A stretch of 64,000 nucleotides of DNA from Bacteroidales bacterium (GTDB lineage Bacteria; Bacteroidota; Bacteroidia; Bacteroidales; UBA932), in the NCBI GenBank assembly GCA_017443025.1, contig JAFSPG010000017.1, positions 1 to 64,000 on the forward strand, written 5' to 3'. Within the stretch, counting starts at the first letter, position 1. Each line of letters starts with the position of its first letter. Below the pieces are notes generated by a model that was given only the letters and a program-made list of their open reading frames with translations, was not told the origin of the DNA and did not search any database. The position numbers were made by a program, and so were the translations under genes. Positions 39,924 through 47,931 of the stretch are shown in pieces.

Positions 39924-40597
39924 ATGAAAAGACTCTATTTAATCTCAGCAATGATGGCGTCATTGATGTTTGCCACATTCGCTTTCGGCTAGACATCAAA
40001 AACTTTGGATGTGAAAGCTGTTGATATCGGCTTGAGAGTCTTGTGGGCAGACCGTAATTTGGGTGCTTCTTCTCCATCTGATTATGGTGACTATTATGCC
40101 GGGGCGAGATAAGTGCTAAGTCTAACTATTCTTGGGGGTTGTATAAATGGTGTAATGGTCACGAAAAAAGTTTGAGTAAATATAATATATCTGATAAATA
40201 CGGAACTGTCGATAACAGAACACTGTTGTATGATGAGGATGATGTAGCCCACGTTAAACTGGGTGGGAATTGGAGAATGCCCACGTTGGATGAGTTTGGA
40301 GAATTACTTGCAACAAAGGGTAATGAGAATTACAAATTGGAATGGACTTCCATAAAAGGGCATAAAGGCTGGAAGATTACATTTCTTGTCAACAAGCAAA
40401 GTATCTTCCTTCCTGCCGCTGGCTACCGGAATGGCACTTCCCTTAGCAGTGTCGGTTCCGATGGTTACTATTGGTCTTCATCCCTGTATACGGGTGATCC
40501 GAGCCTCGCGTGGTTCTTGTACTTCTTTTCGGAGGGGGTGTACTCGTACCTCGACCGCCGCTTCTTCGGGCAGTCTGTCCGTCCCGTCACAGAATAG
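39924..40597 (+). pseudogene. Broken duplicate of the FISUMP gene with a divergent 3' end
   Basis: The ATG at 39924 starts a copy of the 37425 gene (MKRLYLISAMMASLMFATFAFG). Codon 23, CAG in the intact gene, is TAG here (39990-39992). A one-base deletion in the Tyr-Ala-Trp-Gly-Glu stretch near 40102 then shifts the frame. After that the reading frame is intact to 40597 (YKWCNGHEKSL... to QSVRPVTE). From about 40410 the sequence becomes much more GC-rich and no longer resembles the first copy closely. The final part (YYWSSS...GQSVRPV) has a long run of NNC codons, discussed in the findings. Confidence 0.8.
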
Positions 40598-40860
40598 TTT
40601 GGCAGACATGGGCTTTGCCCGGGCTGCCAGCAGGCTGCGAAAGCAGATAATAGCTCCTGAAATGTTCGGGCTATGGCGGTGGCCTTCGGATGGTGTGGCC
40701 GCCCGTGGCCTCATGAACGGGGGGACCACCGCCGTCAGGCAAGGTGGTGGGATAGCGCCGAAGGCGCGTACCAGTCCGAAGGCTATCGCCAAGCCCGAAC
40801 ATAGAGGATTGGCGTCGCGGAGCTACCATCTCGATTGGTTCCAGATGGCATAGCAAAAGT
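40598..40860. other. GC-rich noncoding tail with a large palindrome
   Basis: No gene is supported here. Arms at 40664-40694 and 40770-40800 form a roughly 30-bp imperfect stem (GTTCGGGCT..GGCC.TTCGGA.TGGT against ACCA.TCCGAA.GGCTATCGCC.AGCCCGAAC) with a 75-nt intervening loop. Composition matches the GC-rich end of the FISUMP pseudogene rather than the AT-rich island around it. Confidence 0.55.
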
Positions 40861-41868
40861 TTAGAGGTGTCTCAACTGAAATAATTTTTCAAGTTCCTTC
40901 ATCCGGTCAATCAGGGTGTCGAATGGTAGCGGGTCGCTCTCGTAAATCATTGATTCGCACATAGACTGGTAGTCGCTTTTCCAATCGCCGAGGCAGTTCT
41001 CAGGCGGGATGAGGCATATACGGTCGCGAATGTCTGGCGTATAGTCGACGTCGCGGAGGGGCGTGAATACCTGCCGATGGTGGTGGATGCTGTTCCAGAG
41101 TTGGTCGTCCTTGATGGCCGAGAGAATCTCCGGGTGCGACATCATCTTTGCCAGATCGTAGATATGCCGGGACTTTCGTTCCGCTTTCCGGTATTCGCCT
41201 GTTGAGAATAATTCGTGCAGGAGGAATGCCTTTTCAAGAAAGGTCTTGCGCGGCTCCGCCATGGGGATTTCGACATCGGCTACTGTCGTATTAACGGGAG
41301 TAGTCTGAGTAACGAAGCTCTCCACCTTTACGGGTTTGAATGGTTCAATCAGTGACCTTGCTCCCACCTCCAGCATAACTTCCGGACGGAGATAAGGAAG
41401 CGGTTTCCCAAAGACCGAATGGTACTTCATATGGATTTTCCGCGGCTCTGGATAGGTGTTGTCTCCTTCCCCATCTGGCTCGGGAACGACTTCACACAGA
41501 CCATCCAGACCGGCAACGAGAAGTGCTGTTTTGATATCGGCCGAAAGCACATCCCTTACGAACAGGGACGATTCCTTACGGAGAGCTTTCTGCTGCTTCT
41601 TGGTCAAATCGCCCTCCACACCAAACTGCGAACGGTTTATGGCTAGATCGATGTCTTCGGAAAACCTTTCAATCAGTCCGGCCTTAGCCAATGTGGTCCC
41701 ACCTTTGAACACCAGTTTACCGGCGTATGGAAGAGTGAATACCAACTGAAGGATTACCGTTACCCACAGGTCTTTCTCGACCGCCTGTTCCGGAAGACCG
41801 ACCTTGGCGGCGGTTTGAGACAGGAGCAGGCGCTGCTGCTCCCGAGAGAGCGAGAAGTAGTTATTCAT
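40861..41868 (-). CDS. AbiEii/AbiGii-type nucleotidyltransferase toxin
   Basis: Toxin half of a type IV (AbiE) toxin-antitoxin system (335 aa). The nucleotidyltransferase active site is visible as FKGGTTLAKAG followed by ERFSEDIDLAI (GGT, then DxD). C-terminal segments include KAFLLHELFSTGEYRKAERKSRHIYDLAKMM, typical of AbiEii. Family members block growth, some by modifying tRNA 3' ends. The start overlaps the antitoxin stop by 8 nt. Confidence 0.88.
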   Translation of the reverse strand: MNNYFSLSREQQRLLLSQTAAKVGLPEQAVEKDLWVTVILQLVFTLPYAGKLVFKGGTTLAKAGLIERFSEDIDLAINRSQFGVEGDLTKKQQKALRKESSLFVRDVLSADIKTALLVAGLDGLCEVVPEPDGEGDNTYPEPRKIHMKYHSVFGKPLPYLRPEVMLEVGARSLIEPFKPVKVESFVTQTTPVNTTVADVEIPMAEPRKTFLEKAFLLHELFSTGEYRKAERKSRHIYDLAKMMSHPEILSAIKDDQLWNSIHHHRQVFTPLRDVDYTPDIRDRICLIPPENCLGDWKSDYQSMCESMIYESDPLPFDTLIDRMKELEKLFQLRHL

Positions 41869-42466
41869 AATCTTCCGAAATAATGTTTATAATCCAGGCC
41901 GGGATGAGAGACGCGTCAGATAACACCTTGGACTTATCCTCTTGCCTCAGCAATTCCTTAATCCTTTTCTTATGTTCTTCCGTCACCCCGGACTGACCTA
42001 GCTCCTTCAGTGCAAAGGTGATATACATGGCCATTTTGCTCTTGAAGGCAAGATTCTTGGGCGCCGTATGCTTGAAAAGGATACCCGTGCCATTTCCAAT
42101 CCTCAGTCTCCGGGCGGTGCCGTCCGTCAGGTATACGACATTCATTTGGATTTGGGTAGAAAGTCCCAGTATGTTCAAGGCATATGCACCCGTGGGCGCA
42201 ATTCTCGCTTTGTCACGTTTGGCGACGGCCTGGGCAATCTCATCCAATGAGGGATAGAGCACGCCAAGTCCCAACACCTTGTCAATTTTGGGATAACAAT
42301 AGATACCCCTTGCAACCCGGAGAATGGTTCCAGATGCCGCCATCCTCTCAAGCGCTTTCAGTACGGACTGCCGTTGCCCGTACCGCAACATATCCTGTGC
42401 GAAGAATATTGTTCCTTTTCCGCATTTCTTAATATTGCCTAATATCTTATTTTCAATGCTTTGCAT
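41861..42466 (-). CDS. AbiEi-like (DUF6088) antitoxin/transcriptional regulator
   Basis: Antitoxin half of the AbiE pair (201 aa). I use the ATG at 42466 (MQSIENKILGNIKKCGKGT); the longer upstream frame has no family resemblance and crosses the promoter. It has an N-terminal winged-helix region (TIFFAQDMLRYGQRQSVLKALERMAASGTILRVARGIYCYP), typical of AbiEi/DUF6088, then a C-terminal domain. In the family the antitoxin represses its own promoter and counteracts the toxin without stable complex formation. Confidence 0.82.
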   Translation of the reverse strand: MQSIENKILGNIKKCGKGTIFFAQDMLRYGQRQSVLKALERMAASGTILRVARGIYCYPKIDKVLGLGVLYPSLDEIAQAVAKRDKARIAPTGAYALNILGLSTQIQMNVVYLTDGTARRLRIGNGTGILFKHTAPKNLAFKSKMAMYITFALKELGQSGVTEEHKKRIKELLRQEDKSKVLSDASLIPAWIINIISEDYE

Positions 42467-42490
42467 ATTAAATTGCAAAATATTTCGTCG

Positions 42491-42521
42491 CAAAAATAAA
42501 TATTTTTTTAGACAAAGCCAA
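42491..42521 (-). promoter_or_regulatory. Putative AbiE promoter
   Basis: On the minus strand TTG (42521-42519), 20 nt, then TATTTTTG (42498-42491), about 25 nt before the antitoxin ATG. The -33 part lies inside the right copy of the 16-bp repeat. Confidence 0.5.
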
Positions 42522-42528
42522 GGCTTAG
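42513..42528 (+). repeat. Right copy of 16-bp direct repeat bounding the accessory island
   Basis: CAAAGCCAAGGCTTAG, identical to 31659-31674. It overlaps the trpB2 stop codon (TTA at 42525-42527). Read on the plus strand it still spells the C-terminal KAKA-stop of the MFS protein. Confidence 0.7.
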
Positions 42529-43889
42529 CGGTTGAGGGCGTCGGCGCTGGAGATGTAGCGGGCGAGATCGTCTTCGCTGATGGAAATATCGCCGAGGTTG
42601 CCGCTGATGTATTGGTCGTAGGCGGCCATATCGACGAAACCGTGACCGGAGAGGTTGAAGAGAATGGTCTTCGCCTCTCCGCTTTCCTTGCACTTAATGG
42701 CCTCGCGCACGGTGGCGGCGATGGCGTGGCAGGATTCCGGTGCGGGGATGATGCCTTCGGTCCTGGCGAAGAGCACTCCGGCCTTGAATGATTCAGTCTG
42801 GCTGATATCGACAGCTTCCATGAAACCATCCTTCATCAGCTGCGACAGAATGACACCCGCTCCGTGATAGCGCAGGCCGCCGGCGTGTATGGATGCTGGC
42901 TTGAAGGTGTGGCCGAGGGTGTACATCGGCAGCAGGGGAGTGAGCCCGGCCTCATCGCCGAAATCATACTCGAATTTTCCCCTTGTAAGCTTCGGGCAGG
43001 AAAGCGGCTCGGCAGCCACAAAACGCGTCTTCTTTCCGTCCTGGATATTATGCCTCATGAAAGGGAAGGCTATTCCGGAGAAGTTGGAGCCTCCGCCGAA
43101 GCAGGCCACGACGATGTCGGGGTACTCCCCGGCGAAAGCCATCTGCTTCTCGGCCTCAAGGCCGATTACAGTCTGGTGCAGGCAGACGTGGTTGAGAACG
43201 GAGCCGAGAGCATATTTGCAGCCCGGGGTGTTGACGGCCAGCTCGATGGCCTCGGAGATGGCGCAGCCGAGAGAGCCGTTGTCGGCGGGGTTGACGGTAA
43301 GGATGTCCTTGCCGGCCCTTGTCGACATAGAAGGAGAAGGTGTGATGGCGGCGCCGAAGGTCTGCATAATCGAGCGTCGGTAAGGCTTCTGCTCGTAGCT
43401 CACCTTAACCATATACACGGCACATTCGATCCCGAACTTCTTGGCGGCATAGGAAAGGGCGCCGCCCCACTGGCCGGCTCCCGTTTCGGTAGTGATATTG
43501 GTGATCCCCTGCTCCTTGGCGTAATACGCCTGGGCGAGGGCTGAATTCAGTTTATGCGAACCCGCAGGGCTTACGCTCTCGTTCTTGAAATAGATATGGG
43601 CGGGAGTCCCGAGCGCTTCCTCGAGTTCATAAGCGCGCACCAGAGGAGTGCACCTGTAGCCGGCATACTGCTCGCGCACGGGCTCGGGGATGGGAATCCA
43701 TTCGTCGGTGGTATTGAGTTCCTGGTCGGCGCAGGCCTCGCAGAAGATAGGGTAGAGGTCTTTGCTCGAAAGAGGCTCACGAGTAGCCGGATTCAGTATA
43801 GGAAGAGGTTTATTAGGCATCACTGCCTGAATGTTGAACCAATACTTCGGAATCTCCGATTCGTCCAAAAGAAATTTTTTCTGTCTCAT
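42525..43889 (-). CDS. trpB: Tryptophan synthase beta-chain, TrpB2 type
   Basis: PLP enzyme that condenses indole with serine (454 aa, the longer TrpB2 class). The PLP lysine is Lys113 in GSHKLNSA; the glycine-rich phosphate loop is in FGGGSNFSGIAFPF; TETGAGQWGGALSYAAKKFG is also diagnostic. There is no trpA or other trp gene nearby, which fits the indole-salvage role often proposed for TrpB2. The gene is last in a minus-strand run, 9 nt after cls. Its stop codon lies in the 16-bp repeat at the island edge. Confidence 0.92.
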   Translation of the reverse strand: MRQKKFLLDESEIPKYWFNIQAVMPNKPLPILNPATREPLSSKDLYPIFCEACADQELNTTDEWIPIPEPVREQYAGYRCTPLVRAYELEEALGTPAHIYFKNESVSPAGSHKLNSALAQAYYAKEQGITNITTETGAGQWGGALSYAAKKFGIECAVYMVKVSYEQKPYRRSIMQTFGAAITPSPSMSTRAGKDILTVNPADNGSLGCAISEAIELAVNTPGCKYALGSVLNHVCLHQTVIGLEAEKQMAFAGEYPDIVVACFGGGSNFSGIAFPFMRHNIQDGKKTRFVAAEPLSCPKLTRGKFEYDFGDEAGLTPLLPMYTLGHTFKPASIHAGGLRYHGAGVILSQLMKDGFMEAVDISQTESFKAGVLFARTEGIIPAPESCHAIAATVREAIKCKESGEAKTILFNLSGHGFVDMAAYDQYISGNLGDISISEDDLARYISSADALNR

Positions 43890-43898
43890 ATTCTGAAA

Positions 43899-45350
43899 TT
43901 AAAGCTGTGAGGCGAAAAGCCTGAAAAGATTCTGGGCGAGGCGCCGCCCGACCGGGGTTTTCTTCCAGTCGGAGAGGCTGATTTCGCGGCTGATGGCAAG
44001 GTCTTCCTCGAAGATTTCCTTGCAGCGAAGGGCCGCAGCTTCGTCGTATATGTAGGTATTTACCTCGTAATTAATCTCAAAACTCCTGGCGTCTATGTTG
44101 GCCGTGCCTACGCTGGAAAGATAATCGTCCGAAACGAAAGTCTTTGCGTGAATGAATCCTCCGCCCCTCTCATAAATTCGGATTCCGGCCTCGAGGCACT
44201 CCTTGTAGTATGATTTTATGGCGTGGCCCATGAAGAAGGTCTCGGCTTCGGCCGGAACCATCACCCGAACGTCGATGCCGCTCAGGGCCGCCGCCTTCAG
44301 GGCGTCAAGGACGCTCGCCGGCGGCGTGAAATACGGAGTCTGGAGCCATATATACTTCTCGGCGTGCTGGATTGCCCAGATATAGCTCATCTTGAGGACC
44401 GGCCACTTGGAGGCAGGTTCGTCAGGTGTAACCTGAACGAGCGCTCCGCGGATGGTTCCTGGGGCACTTGGAGCCGAGGTGTCTGCGGGGAAGTATTCCG
44501 TCAATGGCCTCTTCAGCGTACCGCCCGAGGCCAGCCACAAATCAAGGAAGATATGCTGGAGGGAGGCTACGGCATCGCCGGTAATCCGAAGATGGGTGTC
44601 GCGCCACTTCTTGAAGTAGCGGTCCTTGATATTCATCCCGCCGGTATAGCCGATGCGGCCGTCTATGACCACGATTTTCCGGTGGTTGCGATAGTTGAGG
44701 CGGGTAATGAACTGAAGCAGCCTGAACTTGGGATTGAAAACCCTTATCAGCTCCACTCCCGCCTGGCGCATCTCGTTGTAGAAACTCCGCTTCGTGTCGT
44801 AGTTGGCGATGTTCTCGTGCAGGAAACGGACCTCCACGCCCTCGGCGGCCTTTTTCATAAGGGCCGCCCGCACTGCGGTGCCGCCTTCGTCGCTGCCGAA
44901 AAGGTAATATTCGATATGGATGAAGGACTTGGCCTCGTTGATATCTTTGAGCAGTGCCTCAAGCTTGCGGGGGCCGCTGGTGATTATCTCGACGTCGTTG
45001 TCCGCGGCTACGCCGGTGCGGGACTGCGACGAGAGCAGGCTCACCAGCGGGCGGAAACGCTCGCGCACGAGGCTTGTGCGGCCTTCGCCGCCCACAAGCC
45101 CCCGTATATGGGCGTCCGCTTCGCGCGCGAAGAGTTCCCGGTACGGCTTGTGCTTGCGGTCGTAGTACTTATGGTGGCGGAAATTCACCCCGAACAAAAG
45201 GTATAGGATGAGTCCTACGGCGGGAAGCAGCACGATAGTAATAATCCACAGCAGCTTGCGGTCGGTGTCGCCGTCATCCGCGAGGATGATTATGGCTGCG
45301 CCTATTATGACAAGCGCAAGCAGGATGGACATTATGAGATCTGCTGACAT
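43899..45350 (-). CDS. cls: Cardiolipin synthase
   Basis: Phospholipase-D-family membrane enzyme forming cardiolipin from phosphatidylglycerol (483 aa). It has two N-terminal membrane helices (MSILLALVIIGAAIIIL; LLWIITIVLLPAVGLILYLL) and two HKD motifs: HRKIVVIDG with GYTGGMNI, and HAKTFVSDD with SVGTANIDARSF. It begins 5 nt after the rpoN stop and precedes trpB2. Confidence 0.93.
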   Translation of the reverse strand: MSADLIMSILLALVIIGAAIIILADDGDTDRKLLWIITIVLLPAVGLILYLLFGVNFRHHKYYDRKHKPYRELFAREADAHIRGLVGGEGRTSLVRERFRPLVSLLSSQSRTGVAADNDVEIITSGPRKLEALLKDINEAKSFIHIEYYLFGSDEGGTAVRAALMKKAAEGVEVRFLHENIANYDTKRSFYNEMRQAGVELIRVFNPKFRLLQFITRLNYRNHRKIVVIDGRIGYTGGMNIKDRYFKKWRDTHLRITGDAVASLQHIFLDLWLASGGTLKRPLTEYFPADTSAPSAPGTIRGALVQVTPDEPASKWPVLKMSYIWAIQHAEKYIWLQTPYFTPPASVLDALKAAALSGIDVRVMVPAEAETFFMGHAIKSYYKECLEAGIRIYERGGGFIHAKTFVSDDYLSSVGTANIDARSFEINYEVNTYIYDEAAALRCKEIFEEDLAISREISLSDWKKTPVGRRLAQNLFRLFASQL

Positions 45351-45355
45351 GACGG

Positions 45356-46771
45356 TTACAGTTCTTTCCTCAGCCTGGCCGAAGGAATGCCGAGCTGGTC
45401 GCGGTACTTGGCTATGGTGCGGCGGGCCACCTTGTAGCCCTTGCCTGAGAGCACCTCCACGAGCTGGTCATCGGTAAGAGGATGGTGCTTGTCTTCAGCG
45501 TCCACGCACTCCTGCAGGGCCTTTTTGAGCTCACGGGTGGAAATCTCCTCGCCGTCCTGGTTCTCGAGGCCTTCGGAGAAGAAGTATTTGAGCGGGAAAA
45601 TCCCGAAATGAGTTTCGATGTATTTGCTGTTCACCACGCGGGATATGGTGGAAATGTCGAAGCCCGTCTTCTCGGCGATATCCTTGAGGACCATCGGGCG
45701 GAGATGTGATTCATCGCCGTCGATAAAGTAATCGTGCTGGTAATCGACTATGGCCTGCATCGTGCTCATCAGGGTATTGTGCCTCTGCTTCAGGGCCTCG
45801 ACGAACCATTTCGCGGAATCCATCTTCTGCTTGACGAAGGTTGCCGCCTCCTTTTTCTGACGCTCCGAAGACCCGGCGGCCTCCATCAGCAGGGCCGCAT
45901 ATTTCTTGTTTACACGAATCTCCGGAAGGGAGAAGCGGGGCATTGAAACTTCAAGATTTCCATTCTCATACGACAGCAGGAAGTCCGGAACGATTTGCTG
46001 GGCCTGGTCGTTGTAGCTGTCGTCAATCTGACCGCCCGGAGCGGGGTTGAGCTTGACTATCTTCGCTATTATGCGCTTGAGGACGGTATCATCAATCCCC
46101 AGCTTGGACATTATCTTCTGGAAATGACGGTTCGAGAACTCCTGGAAGAAATCAGTGAGTATTCTTTCAGCCAGCTTGACGTCCTCGGTCTGCTGCTCTG
46201 CGCGGAGCTGCAGCAGCAGGCATTCCTGCAGGTCGCGTGCCCCGACACCGGCAGGCTCGAATTCCTGCACCACCTTGAGCATTGCAAGAGCTTCCTCTTC
46301 GGTGGTTTCGATATTCGCCCTGAAGGCCATGTCGTCGATAAGGCTGTCTATCGGGCGGCGCAGATATCCGTCGTCGTCAAGGCTGCCGATGATGAAAGCG
46401 GCCACTGCGTGCTGGTGTTCGTTGAGGTTACGGAAGCCGAGTTGCTCCATCAGCGACTGAGTGAAGCTCTGCTTGACGGAGAAGGTGTTGTACTGCGGCC
46501 GCTCGTCTTTTCCCCAGTTGTTTACCTTGAGGCGGTATGCGGGGATGGGATCGTCTTCGTCAATCTCCGACAGAGAAACATCCTTGGTCTCTTCTTCCTC
46601 CTCCTTGTCGCGGCCCTGCTCAGGTGAATCGTCGAGCACGGGATTCTCCTCGAGCTCCTTGCGGATGCGCTGCTCGAGTTCGAGAATCGGAAGCTCTATG
46701 ATTTTTATGGTCTGAATCTGGAGCGGCGATAGCTTCTGTTGCTGCTTCAGGGCAAGTTCCTGTTTTATCAT
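45356..46771 (-). CDS. rpoN: RNA polymerase sigma-54 factor
   Basis: Alternative sigma factor that needs AAA+ activators (471 aa). Region I is the Gln/Leu-rich start (LALKQQQKLSPLQIQTIKII). An acidic region II follows (SPEQGRDKEEEEETKDVS). The C-terminal RpoN box ARRTIAKYRDQLGIPSARLR recognises the -24 element. Its start overlaps the SPOR-protein stop (ATGA). No cognate enhancer-binding regulator is in this window. Confidence 0.95.
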   Translation of the reverse strand: MIKQELALKQQQKLSPLQIQTIKIIELPILELEQRIRKELEENPVLDDSPEQGRDKEEEEETKDVSLSEIDEDDPIPAYRLKVNNWGKDERPQYNTFSVKQSFTQSLMEQLGFRNLNEHQHAVAAFIIGSLDDDGYLRRPIDSLIDDMAFRANIETTEEEALAMLKVVQEFEPAGVGARDLQECLLLQLRAEQQTEDVKLAERILTDFFQEFSNRHFQKIMSKLGIDDTVLKRIIAKIVKLNPAPGGQIDDSYNDQAQQIVPDFLLSYENGNLEVSMPRFSLPEIRVNKKYAALLMEAAGSSERQKKEAATFVKQKMDSAKWFVEALKQRHNTLMSTMQAIVDYQHDYFIDGDESHLRPMVLKDIAEKTGFDISTISRVVNSKYIETHFGIFPLKYFFSEGLENQDGEEISTRELKKALQECVDAEDKHHPLTDDQLVEVLSGKGYKVARRTIAKYRDQLGIPSARLRKEL

Positions 46772-47346
46772 AGCACGGCTGCAGATACTTTAATGGTATC
46801 GGCTTCGAATGAATGTTTCTTATCGATAACAGGGAAATTGATTGGCTCCTTGACTACAAAAGCGGCCGGGAAGTTGCCTTTGATTGTGCGCAGCAGTTCC
46901 ATAGCCTCGGACTTCGTCCGGAAATCCCCGACAGTCACCTTAAAGAATGGGTTCTGATACGTGCGGTATGCCGGAATTCCGTGATAGACCGAAAGGAAAT
47001 TGTCGAGCGCCGCAGCCGAGGCGCTGCGTGCGTTCTGGCGGTTGTCGAAGAAGATTCTCACTCGGTATCCCTGAATCTGTTTGTCGTGGTTGCGGCTGAT
47101 ATACTCTTCCGTGGCTGCGGTGACAGCTTCCGTCTGATGGATTGTAACGTCGGCGGCATCGCCTTTGGCCCTCGACGGAAGAACCTCGAAGATGGATTTG
47201 CCGATAAGCGTGGTGTCGGCGACAGGGACCTGGCGGTACACGATGGAGTCGCGCAAAGGTAGATTTTCACCATCCGGATTCTGGGCGTTGGCAGTGAAGC
47301 CGGCGAACAAGGCTAAAACAAATATGGCTGCTTTATACTTTTTCAT
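46768..47346 (-). CDS. SPOR-domain exported protein
   Basis: A 192-residue protein with signal peptide (MKKYKAAIFVLALFAGFTANAQ). It has a C-terminal SPOR-like peptidoglycan-binding domain at about 75-165: GYRVRIFFDNRQNARSASAA, then NPFFKVTVGDFRTKSEAMELLRTIKGNFPAAFVV. SPOR domains bind denuded glycans at division sites; a specific role here is inference. It overlaps both neighbours (14 nt with the LEA14-like gene, 4 nt with rpoN). Confidence 0.82.
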   Translation of the reverse strand: MKKYKAAIFVLALFAGFTANAQNPDGENLPLRDSIVYRQVPVADTTLIGKSIFEVLPSRAKGDAADVTIHQTEAVTAATEEYISRNHDKQIQGYRVRIFFDNRQNARSASAAALDNFLSVYHGIPAYRTYQNPFFKVTVGDFRTKSEAMELLRTIKGNFPAAFVVKEPINFPVIDKKHSFEADTIKVSAAVL

Positions 47347-47836
47347 TTTTGTCGCTTTTTTTGAATCTGTTCAACAGTACGTGAACCGGAACATTCTTGA
47401 ACGAAACCTTCCTTGAGAAGATGCCGTTCATCTTGACCTTGGCATCGAGGTCCGTGGTAACGTATTCGAGGGAGAATCCGTTTATCGCGGCCAGAATGTC
47501 CAGAATTGTCTTTGAGCTCTCGAAATCCATAGTGCAGTGGCAGGAATAGACTTCGGTGCACCTGGCCTTGAGGGTAATAGGCTCCATCTGATAGCGCAGG
47601 AACTCCTCTCCCTTATAAAAAATCGTGCCGGAAATATCATCGAGAGTAATCTTTACTCCAGGGTTCTCGATTCCGAGGGCCATATCGGCATAAAGGCCGC
47701 GAAGGCCCCTGAGGGAGACCGATTCCAGCGACCATTCCGTAACTTTCAGGTCCTTGAGACGTTTGACGCCGCAAGCCTCCAGCGACAGTGCCAGAACCGC
47801 CAGAACAATCAGAGTTATGATTCTCTTGTATCTCAC
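47333..47836 (-). CDS. LEA14-like (LEA type 2) lipoprotein
   Basis: A 167-residue lipoprotein (MRYKRIITLIVLAVLALSLEAC, Cys22 lipidated). It has one LEA type 2/WHy-like beta-sandwich: LADMALGIENPGVKITLDDISGTI as read around residues 50-75, with the characteristic 'xxNPxxxxI' pattern. First gene of the LEA14-SPOR-rpoN-cls-trpB2 run. A TATATTTG -7 box lies upstream on the minus strand. Molecular role unknown. Confidence 0.75.
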   Translation of the reverse strand: MRYKRIITLIVLAVLALSLEACGVKRLKDLKVTEWSLESVSLRGLRGLYADMALGIENPGVKITLDDISGTIFYKGEEFLRYQMEPITLKARCTEVYSCHCTMDFESSKTILDILAAINGFSLEYVTTDLDAKVKMNGIFSRKVSFKNVPVHVLLNRFKKSDKNEKV

Positions 47837-47868
47837 AATCTACTTTCCCTAAGTTGAGGTTCAAAATT

Positions 47869-47876
47869 CAAATATA
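47869..47876 (-). promoter_or_regulatory. Putative -7 box for the LEA14-SPOR-rpoN-cls-trpB2 operon
   Basis: TATATTTG on the minus strand, about 33 nt before the LEA14-like ATG and divergent from miaB. No clear -33 box. Confidence 0.5.
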
Positions 47877-47897
47877 GTAAAAATCAACCGTATTTGC

Positions 47898-47905
47898 TAC
47901 CTTTG
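47898..47905 (+). promoter_or_regulatory. Putative -7 box for miaB
   Basis: TACCTTTG fits TAnnTTTG and would place the transcript start near 47912, which supports translation from the ATG at 47932. Confidence 0.5.
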
Positions 47906-47931
47906 TGCCGATTTTTCAGATTATACTGACG

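Noticed and set aside
40386..40853. Plus-strand frame running through the FISUMP tail and the GC-rich palindrome
   Set aside because: The first part is an alternative frame of the FISUMP copy, and the rest is dominated by the palindrome; no family resemblance or start signal.
31659..42528. Prophage or integrative conjugative element
   Set aside because: The island has direct repeats but no integrase, relaxase, conjugation, capsid or lysis genes.
42467..42829. N-terminal extension of the AbiEi-like antitoxin
   Set aside because: The added residues are low-complexity Ser/Pro/Arg and lie opposite trpB2 codons; the family begins at 42466.
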